Assembly: GCA_038502055.1 (NCBI GenBank)
Contig: JAXRKN010000042.1
Location: 2,356,001 to 2,420,000 of the forward strand
Source of the DNA: Tanytarsus gracilentus
Taxonomy: Eukaryota > Arthropoda > Insecta > Diptera > Chironomidae
DNA: 64,000 nt
Reading direction: 5' to 3'
Part shown: one piece after another, positions 38,403 through 50,738 of the stretch
How the letters are laid out: each line of letters opens with the position of its first letter
Numbering within the stretch: position 1 is the stretch's first letter
The notes under the pieces: model-generated
What the model saw: the letters and a program-made list of their open reading frames with translations, nothing else
Told to the model about the DNA's origin: nothing
The model's database searches: none
Made by a program: the position numbers and the translations under genes

Positions 38403-41400
38403 ATGTTCAGTTTCTTCCGACGAAACAAGTCTCGACCACAAGAGAGCGATAACCAAAGTGTAAACAACAACAATGTCAACGCAGTCGCTCCTCCACGTGT
38501 TTCGCTCAATATGCAGCTGGCCATAGAACGTCAACAAGCGTCCCTGTCCGCCCTGTTGGACCAAAAACAACGAATTGATGTCAACGATCGAGAACAAAAA
38601 GAGAAGCATGGTGGAAATTCCCCTCAAACGTCTAATAATAGATTCGCGACATTACCAGCCGTTGTAAGCGAGTGTAATGTACTGCCGAATTCGAGCGAGA
38701 GCGCACGCGCAAATCAAAATTACGATCGGCAACGTGATTCGAAGCGAGCGGCATACTTCTCATACGATCATTTCGTTGGCAGTAGACTGTCGAGCAACGT
38801 ACCCAGTCATAATCCTCAGCATCTACTGCCGACGACAATCGTTGCATCATCGAGTTCGTCTCCGATCAATGAAAAACAACAACAACAGAGTTTTTCATCG
38901 ACGATCGCTGGCACAAGCTCAACAAGCAGTAATCCGTTCGATGAAGTGATGGCTAAAGGACGCAATAATCGCGGTCGAAACAATCGTGGATCGAATTTCA
39001 ATAAGCGCTATCAGAACGCTAATCAGACTCGAAGTCATGCTGAAGTGAATGAACAAAGTGTCGCAGTGCAATTTGCAAAAGATGCAAATAAAGAAAAAAG
39101 TATTTCGAATGAGAATGTTTCTCACGCCACTACGTCGTCGAGTAGTGCTCATGATGATGAAAATTCGTGTTCTATTAATAGCATGACAGACAACACAGAC
39201 GATAACATAACCGCTGCAGCATCTGATGTGAATGAAAAAACAGTTGAAATTCCACCACGTGACAAGAGCATCGTTTCTGCAGCTGCCAGTTATGAGGAGG
39301 AGCGTCAACAAGTGAAACGAGTTACATTTGCGCCTTCACCTCGCTCCCGCACGATATCAATCGAGTCGATATCAGACGGTGAGGAAGAAACGACAATCAG
39401 TGAGGACATTTACTACGAGGCGAATGCATCTGAAGTGAAGATTTTATCGACAGTAACGTCGCATAGTGAGAGTGAGACCGCCCCTAGAAATTTAACCTCA
39501 GACTCGTTAGAGCAGGCCAATAAAAGGAGCAATAACAGTGATGTGGTGTGCGCTAAAATTATTTTAAGTGTTAATGAGAATGAGAGCAATGAAAAAGTCA
39601 ATGATGGCAATGCATTTAACAACGGCATCAGTGACTCTAATGGCATTTCAAATGAAGATGTTAATGAAGAGCGAGAAAGCTCACCGCCGAAAACGATTAA
39701 ACCCTCCTACAAGCTGGTCGGCGATGAGCCAATTGCATTGCCGGACATCCTCAACGATTCAGCGCTTCCCGATATTCTTCTCGAACAGCAATCGCACATG
39801 GTTGACGCGGACGTGTAAGCTAATAAATCTATTTTTTTTCTCGCGAATGTTGATTTTCTCCAGCGCTAAAAGTGCAGATGACGTGACGACTAAATTAATT
39901 AAAATTTTGATACGAAAATTCTCATCAGCATGAATGACTAAAAATAGCATGTTAAAAAAAACTTTTGAGTGCTGTTTCTGAGAAAATTTAGTTTCAAAAT
40001 ATGTTCAAAACGATTTGAATTTTTTGGTGGTGTTGGTTGAGAAAATACAATTTAAAACTAATTTTAATCCAGGAAAAATATATATAAATTTATCAAATTT
40101 TGGGATTTATTAATTTTAAGAAAATTATAATTTTAAATCAAAAAAGACGTTACAAAATTCAAAAATTTCAAACTAACCATAAAATCCAGGAAAATCACTC
40201 TTAAACTTCACTCAAATTTTTCTCTCTTTTTTCAGGGCAAACATTGTAAGTCATGCGAGCAGCTATGGACAGCAGCATGGAAGTTCAATGTCTACAAATC
40301 AAGTTGAAATTGTTGATCAAATGCAGCTAAAAGTCAATGAGCTGTGCATGAAAATCGACGAGCTAGAACATGAGCTCAACATAAAAGCTGGAACGGTCGA
40401 TCGTAAGTTTTTAATTGCGACATAAATCGATCCCGTGTGATAGAGAGGAGAAGTGGGAGATATTTATAGAGGGAAAGCGGAGTCGAGAGGAATTTGAGAG
40501 CACTATCACTGAAAATGGGGTTTTTGAATGTCTGTATGAGGCTGAATCAATGATTGGATTAAATTAGCGGTAAATTTAGGGTTTTTTGGGGAAAGAGATT
40601 TTAACGTGGACGACACGTAAAAGTTGGAATGTTTGTTTTATTGCTACACCAAATATTTCGATAGTTAGAAATACAAAAACAAGCCGAGGGAAATTCAATC
40701 TCGGCACTGCGCTTGAAAGTTAGTTGTATTCAAGGATTTCCGGCTCTCTATTCATGATTGACTAAAGACAATCATCCTTGATGGCTTTCATATCAGATTT
40801 AATTGATATTGTTAGGATTTAAATGATGCGAAGAGCACATACAAGAAGAGATTTAAGATATGAGGAGGTTTTGGGGTGGTTGAATGGAGGATGATAAATA
40901 TTTGTATTTATTCTATACAATGATTGTGGGATTTTTAAGCAGGAAATATGGCGAAAAAATTTTCAACACTTCTGATCATTTTAATGTTGTTCACTAACCT
41001 TAAATTTCTTTCATAGTTGGATGCAGTAAATTCATAAAATTTATCCAGTTTTAATAATTAAAAATCTAATTGTTTCAATCTGAATTTTATGTCATGTCAA
41101 TTTTTAACTTTTTGATTTGTTTGTCACCAAATTTTCCTCCAAAATAAATCCCACAAAACAATTCAAACTATTTACTCCAAATATGGCGTCTTCCGACTAA
41201 AATTACCAATTTAAAGTAATTTCATTACATTTATTCCGTCCATTCAACTTCAATGTCCCGTTCAAAGCATTTTTCCCAAATCAGAGAGGAGAGAAATTCA
41301 TTCGGAATGACGCTAAATCACTCCACATCTCCCTCCCGCTTCATACTTTGTGAATTATAGACGAAGATTTTTTTCTTAAATCGCTATTGATTAATCTATT

Positions 41401-44400
41401 CTTATCTCAGCTCAATCGCTTTTTTCTTTCTCTCTCGTTCGCCACCGAGAAAGACGTAAATTAACTTGCCTTAATAGCGTTTCAATTTTATTTTCTTCGC
41501 ATCTTCGTATTGAAGTAAATTTTCATGAAAATTCAATGCCAATTCAATCTTATTATATTCCTTCACCGATTCCGATCGAAGACAGCAAACTTTCTCGCTC
41601 GCTGGGTTTGAGTGAAGAGATTTTTTCGTGATTTCTGTTGAACTGTTCGGATTAAAAGACGTTGGCATTGACAGAGCACAAGAAGAGGCTGACGTGAAGA
41701 AAGTTTTAATGAATTAATTAATAAGCGATTTTTTTTATCGGGCACAAGTTGAAAGGGGAAGAGATATAAAAACTTTGATGAATTGATAACATCGTAAGAA
41801 AATCTATCAAATGGGATCAAGCGAAAGTCGAAGCGATTTTTCAAGTATTTATAACAAAATTCTGATTGACATCACGATAATATTCATTCATCTATTTGTC
41901 TTTGTATTCATCTCCGCGTTGGCAAATAAAAAAGGCCTTCAATCGGAACTCGAGAGCGCAAACAAAGAGGGCGAGTGTGTTCGTCAACGACTGAGATACC
42001 AGAATGAGCAATTAGAAAGAGTTAAGGAGAAGCACGATCTAGAGACGCACGACGACAGTAAGAAATATGGTGAGTTTTCAATGAAATCCGTGGTTACTCA
42101 ATTAAAATTTTAAATTTCCCGCACTTTTTTGCAATTTGTTAAAAGCCGTTAAATTTAAATATTTGAATGAACTCACATGGACATCATTTAATTTCATCTC
42201 AATCACGTACATTTTTTTCTCTTGTAGTTTCATTGGAGAAACAGTATAAGGAAGGCATGACGAAGCTCCATAAAATGCAAAATCTCGCGAGTAATCTAAA
42301 TGTCCAACTCGCTCAGGCCTCCGTCGACATAGAGAAGTTAAGACAGGAGCGTGATGAGCTTCTCGATAAGTTGACAGTACATGAGAAACTTTTACGTGAG
42401 ATTCTGGAGACGGCGACCGAGGAACGTGAGCAGTTTGCCGCCAAATGGAAGGTTGAATTTGAGCATTTGCGCAATGTCAATTGTGCCCGTGAAGAGTCCT
42501 TAATGGAGGACTGCGAGTGGAAGGTGCGTCAATTGATGAAACAGTGCAAGGAGAAGTATGAGAAAATTGAAAAAGAAAAGCTCACGCTCAAGGATCAAGC
42601 GCAAATCGATAGGCAAACAATACGATCTCAGCGTGATGAAATAAAGAATTTAAAGGCCACTGAACGAGAGGCAAATCAATTGCGAGGACTTACAAATGAG
42701 CAAAAAGATTCAATGACGACGATGACGAAGCAGAGTGAGGAACTCAAAACGGAACTGGAAAATGTCAGAAAAAAGTTGCAAGCAGAAATCGATAGTTGCC
42801 AGCAAATTAAACGTGATTGTGCATAGTAAGTAGTTGAGTACACATATGAGAGGGTGTGGAACTGTGGCGGTTTTAAAATTATGATTATTAAATTTCCATG
42901 ATTAATTTAGAAAGTAAATTAATTTTTAAAAGCCTTAAGTTCACACCCTTTATTAATTGTGTCTGTGTGACATTATAGCCGCGGCATTATCGGAGATTGA
43001 GGTTGATTGAAAGTGAAGTTTGGCGGGAAAATTAATGATTCAAATCTCGAAATTGTTTTCCATAAAGAAACCATCGAACTTATTTTTATGGTTATACTTC
43101 ACACTCCGATAAGCGCCGCACTGTTGACTTTGGCATCGAAAATTTTTTTTTGGTTGGTAAAGGAGACGAAAGACAGTCATTATACCCATATAATATTCCG
43201 AAATTGCCATTTCTAGTCAATTGAGTGAACGAGAACGTTGGGCGTTAAATCGAATCGAGATTGCGAGGGGTGAGGTCGCCATAGAGTGGGAAAATCGTTT
43301 AATGGAAGAAATGACTCGTCTAAAAATGGAACTGGAGCAGGTATACATCGACGATCGCATTGCGGCACTTAATGAACTCAAAGCGGAGCATCTTCTGGAG
43401 AATCAAACATTGGCAACGAAATTCAAACAACGTGAGGAGACACTTAATGAGGAGGTGACTTTTTACGATGTGCCTTTAATTTCATTGTGCTGAATTTTCT
43501 GTTTTTTTTATCCTCCACACAGATTGCATCAGTGAAAACTCAATTAGAGGCTAAACAAACAGAACTGAGGGGATTGGAAGCGAAGGCTGATTTGCAATTA
43601 ATGGAGCATCGAACATACATCGAGCGACAAGAGCGAGTTCATCAGAAGGAAATCGACAAACTACAGCATCAGTTTGAAACTCAACAGCGACTTCACTCCG
43701 ATCTAATTGGTACGGTGTTTACTTTATAATTATGAGCGATGCTAAGGGATGGAAAGTTTGACTTTGCATGGCATTGTTTTGTTTCTCGTCACGTCAAATA
43801 TTTCCATCCCTTGTGCACGTCATGTCGGTTTCACGAAAGTGCAAGCAGAAATAAATGTTAATGGAAATGTCATTGCAGACGACATTAAAGAGGAGAATAA
43901 ACGTGAGAAGGAGCAAATAAAAGCGAGTTTTTATAGGTCGTTGGAACAAATTAAGGAAGAGTTTGCCAACGAAATTACTTTAACAACGGAAACAATGCAG
44001 GCAAAACACAAGAAGGAAATGGGTAAGCATAACTTTGATTATAAATTATAAAGCTGTAATTTACACTCGCACTTCTACTCCATATTTTCTTTTTCCCACT
44101 TTTTTCATCTTCTTCTTTCTAGAGGAGCAATGGAAACAGTTGGTTCACGAAAAGGAGAGTGCCTTGCAAGCTGCTGAAAATAGGCTCAGAATTAAGCTGG
44201 AGGATGCAGATAATAAATTGAGGTGGGTGAAAATTTTCTCATTTTACAGCACCCGGTGTCGTTACCTTTAGCTCGCAATGGCTTTTTCATAACTAACTTC
44301 TTCTATATATTTTTTTGATTATTTATTGAGAAACTTTTCTCCATCCTTCGTGTTAATAATTCTTTATTTGTGTATCACCTAATCACCATCTGTAGTTCTG

Positions 44401-45511
44401 TCATGACACGGCATCAGAGACAATTGAACGATCTACGTGATAACTTCGAAATCGAGCGGACACGCATCGAGACTCGTGATGTTTCAAATTCACAGGAAAT
44501 CGATACGCTCCGTAGAAAGTGCATTTGCCTCACAAAGCTGTAAGTATATTACTGTGGATCATCCGTCAATTTATGTATTTTAAGATAATATTTGTGTTCT
44601 CCTCTTTTTGTACACCTAAAAAACCCTTTTTCTTCGTGTCCGTTTCTATATCAGCTCTTTCTCTATTCATGTGCAATGAAATGATCATTAATTAATCTTA
44701 CTTTCCCTTCTCTTATTTTTTCTTCTTAATTATCACAATCATCATCACTCTCTCTCACAGTTTTGAGGAAATGAGAGTGCGCTACGAGCGAAGGGAACCG
44801 AGAGTCGAAGACATCGCTCGAATTAATGAGCTGAAAAGTGTCGTCGATTCGCAAGAGAAAGATATATGTCAGCTTACCGAGCAATTAAGGGACTTGCAAT
44901 TACAAATGCAGAGTCATCAAAATCAACTCAATCAACAACAACAGAATTCCAATCAATCAAGCGGCGGAGGTGGCAAAAAAAATAGGGGACGAAGTAATGG
45001 CAACAATAAAAATAACAATAATCGAAGTAATAACAGTGTGAGAAGTCAGCAGCATCAAGCTACTGATTCGAATGCAACGACTCATGATGTTGATGAGAGT
45101 AGTGAAGAACAACAGCAGCCGCCAAAAGTGCCGAAGCAGCAGCAACGCATGAGACCTCCACCCCTCATTAAGACAGTGATATATGAAGAAGAGAACGAAA
45201 ATGAACTTTATGAGGAGCAATTAAGGGAGGAACGTGAACGTGAAGCGATGGCAGCTGCTGTTGTCAACGATTTTACCGTCGAACATGGACCCGAGAGTCC
45301 CGACGCGAACTCGAACAAACGACATTTTGAGGACATTTCCGAAGCCCTTATCGTCCAAGACCACGAGATTCTTAATCAACCTGTAATTCCATCACCCACT
45401 CCCGATCATAAAAATCAAGAGATTGCCATTGAAGTTATTTCGACAATTGAGCCATCACACTTTCAAGTCATACCCTTTGTCGAGAATGGACTCGATATCG
45501 AGCTCGATTGA
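38403..45511 (+). CDS. FAM184-like coiled-coil protein with long disordered N-terminus (10 exons, complete)
   Basis: Exons: 38403-39814, 40236-40402, 41935-42069, 42228-42825, 43217-43454, 43523-43709, 43879-44022, 44123-44222, 44396-44539 and 44761-45511. All are GT/AG with consistent phase, and the total encodes 1291 residues. The start context is CCAAAATG and an in-frame stop lies upstream at 38367. Residues 1-470, one exon, are low-complexity Ser/Asn/Gln-rich with RGRNNRG repeats and begin MFSFFRRNKSR. Residues 471-1090 are almost continuous heptad coiled coil. The segment starting FEEMRVRYERREPRVEDIAR (about 1043-1090) lines up with the C-terminal FAM184 signature, which has the same spacing of an RE-x-x-PEDI-x-x-I-x-EL core. 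The tail is Gln/Asn- and Glu-rich. The family's function is poorly known; a cytoplasmic or cytoskeletal scaffold role is inference. The acceptor at 43879 is a choice: 43842 or 43848 would also keep frame. Confidence 0.8.
40403..41934 (+). other. 1.5-kb intron of the FAM184-like gene
   Basis: Donor GTAAGT at 40403, acceptor AAAAAAG ending 41934 behind a T/C-rich tract. The splice restores the codon for Arg before LQSELES and continues the coiled coil. No other feature was seen in it. Confidence 0.65.
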
Positions 45512-45790
45512 TTTTCTTTAATATCCCTTTCCTTTCAACGAGAATTACTGTCTTACAGGGGATTTTCTGACTGCTCTCTCGAGTTTCTTTTAATGGTCAG
45601 ATATATCACTGTAAACTGTCTCCTTTTCGCATGGCTGTTGAAAACAGTTTTCTTTTTGTACGATTGCCCTCTCTTTATTTGTATTATAGCTGGAAAAAAA
45701 ATGTTATTATCTATAATTGAGATTTGTAAGAAAAGCTTTTTGATTAATTGTTATGTATCGAAAGAAAATAAAGAAAAATGATTTTATTTA
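45512..45790 (+). other. 3' UTR and polyadenylation signal of the FAM184-like gene
   Basis: AATAAA at 45767-45772, 256 bases after the TGA stop, fits a short insect 3' UTR. Confidence 0.5.
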
Positions 45791-47807
45791 AAAAGTAAAA
45801 CTGTTAAGAGATGGCCTGAGATCGTACAACCGTGAAATTGGATCTTTGGGATGTTTTAAGTGATATCGGGTAAACAAACATTTTTACAGCTCGTAAGATT
45901 AACACAGAAGGGGATTTGTTAGGTCAAACGGAGGTGGAGGGTGACATTTTTCGGTGTTGTTGCTGTGAACATCTTTAAGAGAGTGCTAAATGAGATGACT
46001 TGAAAGGAAGTTCTTAAAGGTTAAAAATGACAAGGAATTTTTCTTAAAATATATAAAAAGCATTTTGAGCTTTCGTGCCAAGCTTTCATGCTAAAAGCTT
46101 CCAATCTATTTTTTTATCAAGAAATTTACAAATTGCTTTAACAAAAACGTCAAAAAATTTCCCATCCTTGGAGTTAGACAAATTTCAGCTCAAGTTAAAA
46201 GCAGTTTTTCGTGCGGTGAACAATGCAATAAAAAGCACATCATATAAACCACAAGAATTTACCGCAAAAACTATATTTGGCTAGCATCGAAATAAAAATT
46301 TCTGGAGCATCACACACACACATACTGAATAAAAATTTGTAACTTCATTCGAGAATATTTTTGAACCATTCTTAAAATTTATTGTGAAATGGATTAAAAA
46401 GATTTTTTATATTTTTGTGGCGAGACTTTTTTGATGATTATTACATGCTTGCCAAAGTTATAGGGTTGAACAAATAATTGTTGTAAATTCACAATGAAGA
46501 AAGATGATAAAAAATGTTTCATTTTCTGCTTCGTTTCACAATAAAACTTTTAAAAAATTGTTCCTGTTTCGTTTTCCAAAATGTTCTATAATTTAATCAA
46601 ATTCAGTCTATAAAATTTTATAACCTTGAAAATTTGATGTTGGCTATAAATTTAAAACTAACAACTGCATCAGCACAACGCCTAAAGAATTAAGTCATAA
46701 AATATTCCTCAACTGTGTGTGCATAAAAATTTATCGATTCTGTCCGAGTTTCATTCATCTCATGCCTTCCCTCTTTCCACCGTTTATGTGAAATTTCTCA
46801 GCTCATAAAAAATCGACGCCCTCTCGTGAATTACACAATTAAAAATTATATTCACACAGCAATGGTTGTTTTTTGTTGATGGTTGTCAAGGTCTGGCCGT
46901 TATTAATTCGTTTGGGGAAATAAAAATAAATTCCTCAATTCACAACTCACAAATGGACCATCAGTCCGACGACGAAAAAAATAGCTGGCGGTTTTTGTGG
47001 CGTGGAAAAGGGGGGACGAGAAAGAGAGGCTGTGTGCGGGGTATGTGGTCCATTATAAATTGAATTTGTTTTCGAAAAATCAAGTCGAATGAAAAGTTTT
47101 TATAGACACACAACAGTGAATGGAGAGAAAAAGAGGATAGAAGCGAAAAGAGAGATGTTTACAGTGCTTAAGTGGTATCGCATGACGTCGTAATTAAGTT
47201 GACGCCATTCGTGAAACAAAGAAGGACATTTTTCTTCTTTGCTTCTCGGCGCTGAGAATGCCTATTAACGGTATGATATCAGAAAATGTTGTGAAACGGA
47301 TAAAAAACAAGAGAAAACAATGAGAATTATTTTTGACTCTCTCGCATCCCATGGCGATGGTAATAATGCGTTTTGTAAGCACACAGCGTAATGGCAAGAA
47401 GCAAAAGGAAGAATAACATGCCATAAAGTTTCCGACAAACATACAATTCAGTCTTAACTTCTTCTTTTCTCATGCGGGTGAGTCACGTCGGGTTTGTTGT
47501 CGAGCGACAATTCTAGGAAAAATTTAATGGCGAAATTTCTTCGTAGAATTTACAGTTAAACAAGATGAAGGTGAGATTCATGTTAATGGATGGTAGGACA
47601 GGTTGTCTCGAGAGATTTCCACATTTTTGCGGGTGATTCAACGTTTAAAGCTCTATACAATGGATTTTTACATTATTTGCTAATTTTGTGTGAAAATGGA
47701 ACAGAATGGAAAATGAAACGATTTAAAAAATTTATCAAATGATTTATAAAATTTCTATATGAAACAAAATAGAAAATGAAACAATATTTGAATTTCAATA
47801 AAAAAAA
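45791..47807. other. Intergenic interval
   Basis: AT-rich. I see no gene. Short open frames at 46075-46284 and 46866-47063 have no coding signature. Confidence 0.45.
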
Positions 47808-48693
47808 TGTTTAAAACCACACGTGGGTGTTGCCGCGTACCCACTGTAAAGATCGGTATTGAAAGTATTTTGGGAAGCCTTTTAGGAGAAGCCTTGGGAA
47901 GCCTCTGGGGAAGCCTTTTAGGTGAAGCCTTGGGGAAGTTATAGGGGAAGCCTTACCTTACGATGTTGACTCTTCCGTGGTTGATATATAAATGAGCTTG
48001 AGAGAGAAAATTTTTGCTTTATATGAAAAATTGGGAAGTTAGAAGTTATTTTCCATTTGTTCCATTTTCCATTATGTTCCATTTTCCATCATGTTCCATT
48101 TTCCATCATGTTCCATTTTCCATCATGTTCCATTTTCCATCATGTTCCATGTTCCATCATGTTCCATTTTCCATTATGTTCCATTTTCCATTATGTTCCA
48201 TTTTACATTATGTTCCATTTTCCATCATGTTCTTTTTTCCATCATGTTCCATTTTCCATCATGTTCCATTTTCCATTATGTTCCATTTTCCATCATGTTC
48301 CATTTTCCATCAGTTCCATTTTCTCATGTTCCATTTTCCATTATGTTCATTTTTCGATCTTGTTCCATTTTCCATCATGTTCCATTTTCCATTATGTTCC
48401 ACTTTCCACCATGTTCCACTAGCAACCAATTCCTGGTCCAATCCCGAGTTCAACGATACCCATGAAGCCATATAAGAGAAAATTTGTATGAAAAATGGAC
48501 ATTATGGCGGTCCATGGCACGACCTGTGGTCATGACCCAAAAAATTCCTAAAATGGGCTAATATAGACCCCAAGACCTATCATCTGGCGAAAACCCGAAG
48601 TCTCTAGCTGGTCCAGGGGCCGAGATCTCACTGGAACAGACAGACGACAGACGGAATCACGAGATATAAGCGTTCCACACTAGTGTGGGTTAG
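47808..48693 (+). mobile_element. Composite repeat element, copy 1 (non-coding)
   Basis: The head contains CACACGTGGGTGTTGCC (about 47819-47835), followed by GTACCCACT and GATCGGTATTG. A block of GGGAAGCC/GAAGCCTT repeats follows (about 47875-47955). Next comes a TTCCATTTTCCAT array (48050-48420), then TTCCTGGTCC at 48430, a unique stretch with ACAGACAGACGACAGACGG (about 48637-48655), and an end of CCACACTAGTGTGGGTT (48675-48691). Head and tail are imperfect inverted matches of each other (AACCACAC... against ...GTGTGGGTT). The same head, array types and order recur at about 56880-57350. No transposase is encoded. A nonautonomous element is an inference. Confidence 0.5.
48050..48420 (+). repeat. 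17-bp minisatellite (TTCCATTTTCCATCATG type)
   Basis: About 20 head-to-tail copies of a 17-base unit (phases of CATGTTCCATTTTCCAT), with T/C changes at one position and a few short units near 48310-48360. Because 17 is not divisible by 3 and the unit lacks stops, all three plus frames stay open. This produces spurious Phe/His/Ser/Ile-rich open frames of 121-153 residues. Confidence 0.9.
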
Positions 48694-48700
48694 TAAAAAT

Positions 48701-49254
48701 ATATGGCGATGGTTAAAAAAAAGTGGAACTCTCTTTGTAACGAAAATTTAAGATTTAAACTTACTGAATGCAAAAAAAAGTGCGGGAAATTTTTTCACCT
48801 GCAAGATTAAGATTCAGCGAACTGATTCAGCTAAAAATCATCTGTGAGATTTAAATTAAACGTTATGAATTGTAAAACTAAATAATTTAATTAACTTTTG
48901 GAGCATTTTATATTCTAAAAATGTGTTTTACATAATTAGAAAGACTTATAAAGTCACAAAGAACGTTGGCAAAAGAAAGTGTTTAATATTATTGAAAGAT
49001 TTAAGTTTTCTTTAGAGTCAACCGAAAAGTTCCACTTTTTTAAGAGTTAGTAATCGAACAAACAAAAATCTTTAAAAATCAAAATAAAAAAAATTACGCA
49101 TTCTTTAGATGATATTGATTATTTTTAATATAAATAAGAGGATAAAGAACAGGAAAAACATTTTTAAGGAATTTTTACTTCAATATTTATATTTAAAATC
49201 GAGTGCTGAATAAAAAATTACTAACTCTTAAAATTTTTTTAACCATCGCCATAT
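48701..49254. mobile_element. Three-armed foldback / MITE-like inverted-repeat element
   Basis: The left arm ATATGGCGATGGTTAAAAAA (from 48701) is matched exactly as reverse complement at 49234-49254. A second pairing joins AAAAAAGTGGAACT (48717-48730) with AGTTCCACTTTTTT (49028-49041). A third joins TTAAGAGTTAGTAAT (49040-49054) with ATTACTAACTCTTAA (49217-49231). The interior is AT-rich and non-coding. It abuts the end of the composite repeat at 48693. The structure fits a nonautonomous DNA element or foldback repeat. No clear target-site duplication could be assigned. Confidence 0.55.
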
Positions 49255-50490
49255 GGTAATTTCAAAATTAAATCATTTTAATAACATCAGCAAATAAACT
49301 GGCAATCCTCCACCCAATATTTATGATCCATCACAAAAATAATACTGCCATTGTCACCATGCCTATCCCTTTGTTTATTTTACTCATCATGGTCGTTATT
49401 ATATGTTACCGAGTAGGTTGAAAGAAAATCCAAAAAGAAATTTGGAGTCTGTTCCTTAACTGCTGCTGTGCGTACAGCTTTCTATTCGGCTCATATATTT
49501 TTCCTGGCCGCTCTCTCTCTTCTCATAGACAATTGACATTTGCAGTGTAATTTATTCGTTTGCTCGCAGAGAGCGAGTTTAACTTTGTGTACCAACTGTG
49601 CGAGAAACTGAAACTGAGTGAATGACATTAACTGCACGATGGGAGAATAAGAGAGCGAGTGTATTACAGTGTTTGGAAGCAATAAAACCCAAAAGTATTG
49701 TTTGTGTAAAACTTTTTATTATCTTTAACCGCCACAAATTGGCGGTGAAAGCATAAAAGTAATAAGAGGGAGAAAAATTTTCGCAATTCAAATTAACAAC
49801 GAGAATGTTGCGTAAATGATAGAAAAAAAATAAAAGTCAACATTTTAATTTTGAAGTTGAAGGAGAAATTTTTCTTATATTATTTTGAATAGAATTTTAA
49901 ACAATGAGTGAATGGCGGGGTGGCGTAAAAAGTTTAATTAAAGGCTAATATTTGATGAAATCTTGATGAATTGAAATTAAGAGAATGAGAAATGAAAATT
50001 TATGGCAATCAAAATTAATGGCATCAACTCTTGAAGGGTTAAGAGATTTTCATGAGAAATTTGCCTGAATGTATAAAAAAAAAGTTTTATCTTGAATAAA
50101 TTTAGAGGAAAAATTTCTCTAAGCGCTTTGTTTACATTTTTTATATCCTCGCTGCTAAGACATGCACTTAAAGTTGATTAAATCGATTTATTTATAGCTT
50201 CAGCGTCTGATAGATTGAGGAAGCTTTTACGTAGATGTAACGTAAACATTCGCTAAATCTCCTGCTTCTTAATAGACGACATTAGATTGCTTAAAATTCT
50301 TCTCTCTCATGCTATAGGGGGTAAAATTGTGCGTTGGTGTGAGATGTGAATTTAGTTGAATTAAGTTTATAAAAAACTTTTGGAATTATTTCCAAATACT
50401 AAAATTATTATTTTTGTTTGAAATGGAACAATTTACTACTGAGACCTCTCAACCCTCCCCAGTCATTAAGAACGAAAATTGTTTATGACT

Positions 50491-50738
50491 TAATACCATC
50501 AGGTTCTTATATTGATTATTATCGACCTAATTCCATCTTAAGGATCAAAACACCAAAAAGCTTTCAGCAAAACTCTCAAGAGTCTGAAAATGATTTTCCT
50601 CAAAATTCTTACAACTCCCACAGCTACAAAACCGAGCACCTGACCAACGAAAAAAAAAATACTTTTGATATTAAAAACGAATTTAAATCTCACGCTTTAA
50701 AAGAGAAAAATATTCACCGGAAACATGAAGCTAAATGA
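50491..50738 (+). CDS. Possible coding exon or orphan ORF, unknown
   Basis: The open frame runs from about 50400 to a TGA at 50736-50738. From residue YDLIPSGSYIDYYRPNSILR onward the codons look more protein-like than the surrounding DNA (Ser, Asn, Pro, Tyr, Glu mixed, few Lys/Phe runs). It has no convincing ATG in frame: the nearest ATG (50422) is in another frame and ends after 21 codons. An internal acceptor (ACCATCAG near 50502) would make it a terminal exon. No family recognised and chance is a real possibility. Confidence 0.2.

Noticed and set aside
38632..39311. Antisense and alternative-frame open frames inside the first FAM184-like exon
   Set aside because: Shadows of the long sense frame; the sense frame joins cleanly to downstream coiled-coil exons.
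48014..48475. Three overlapping plus-strand open frames of 121-153 residues
   Set aside because: They are three readings of the same 17-base minisatellite; the residue repeat simply follows the DNA repeat.
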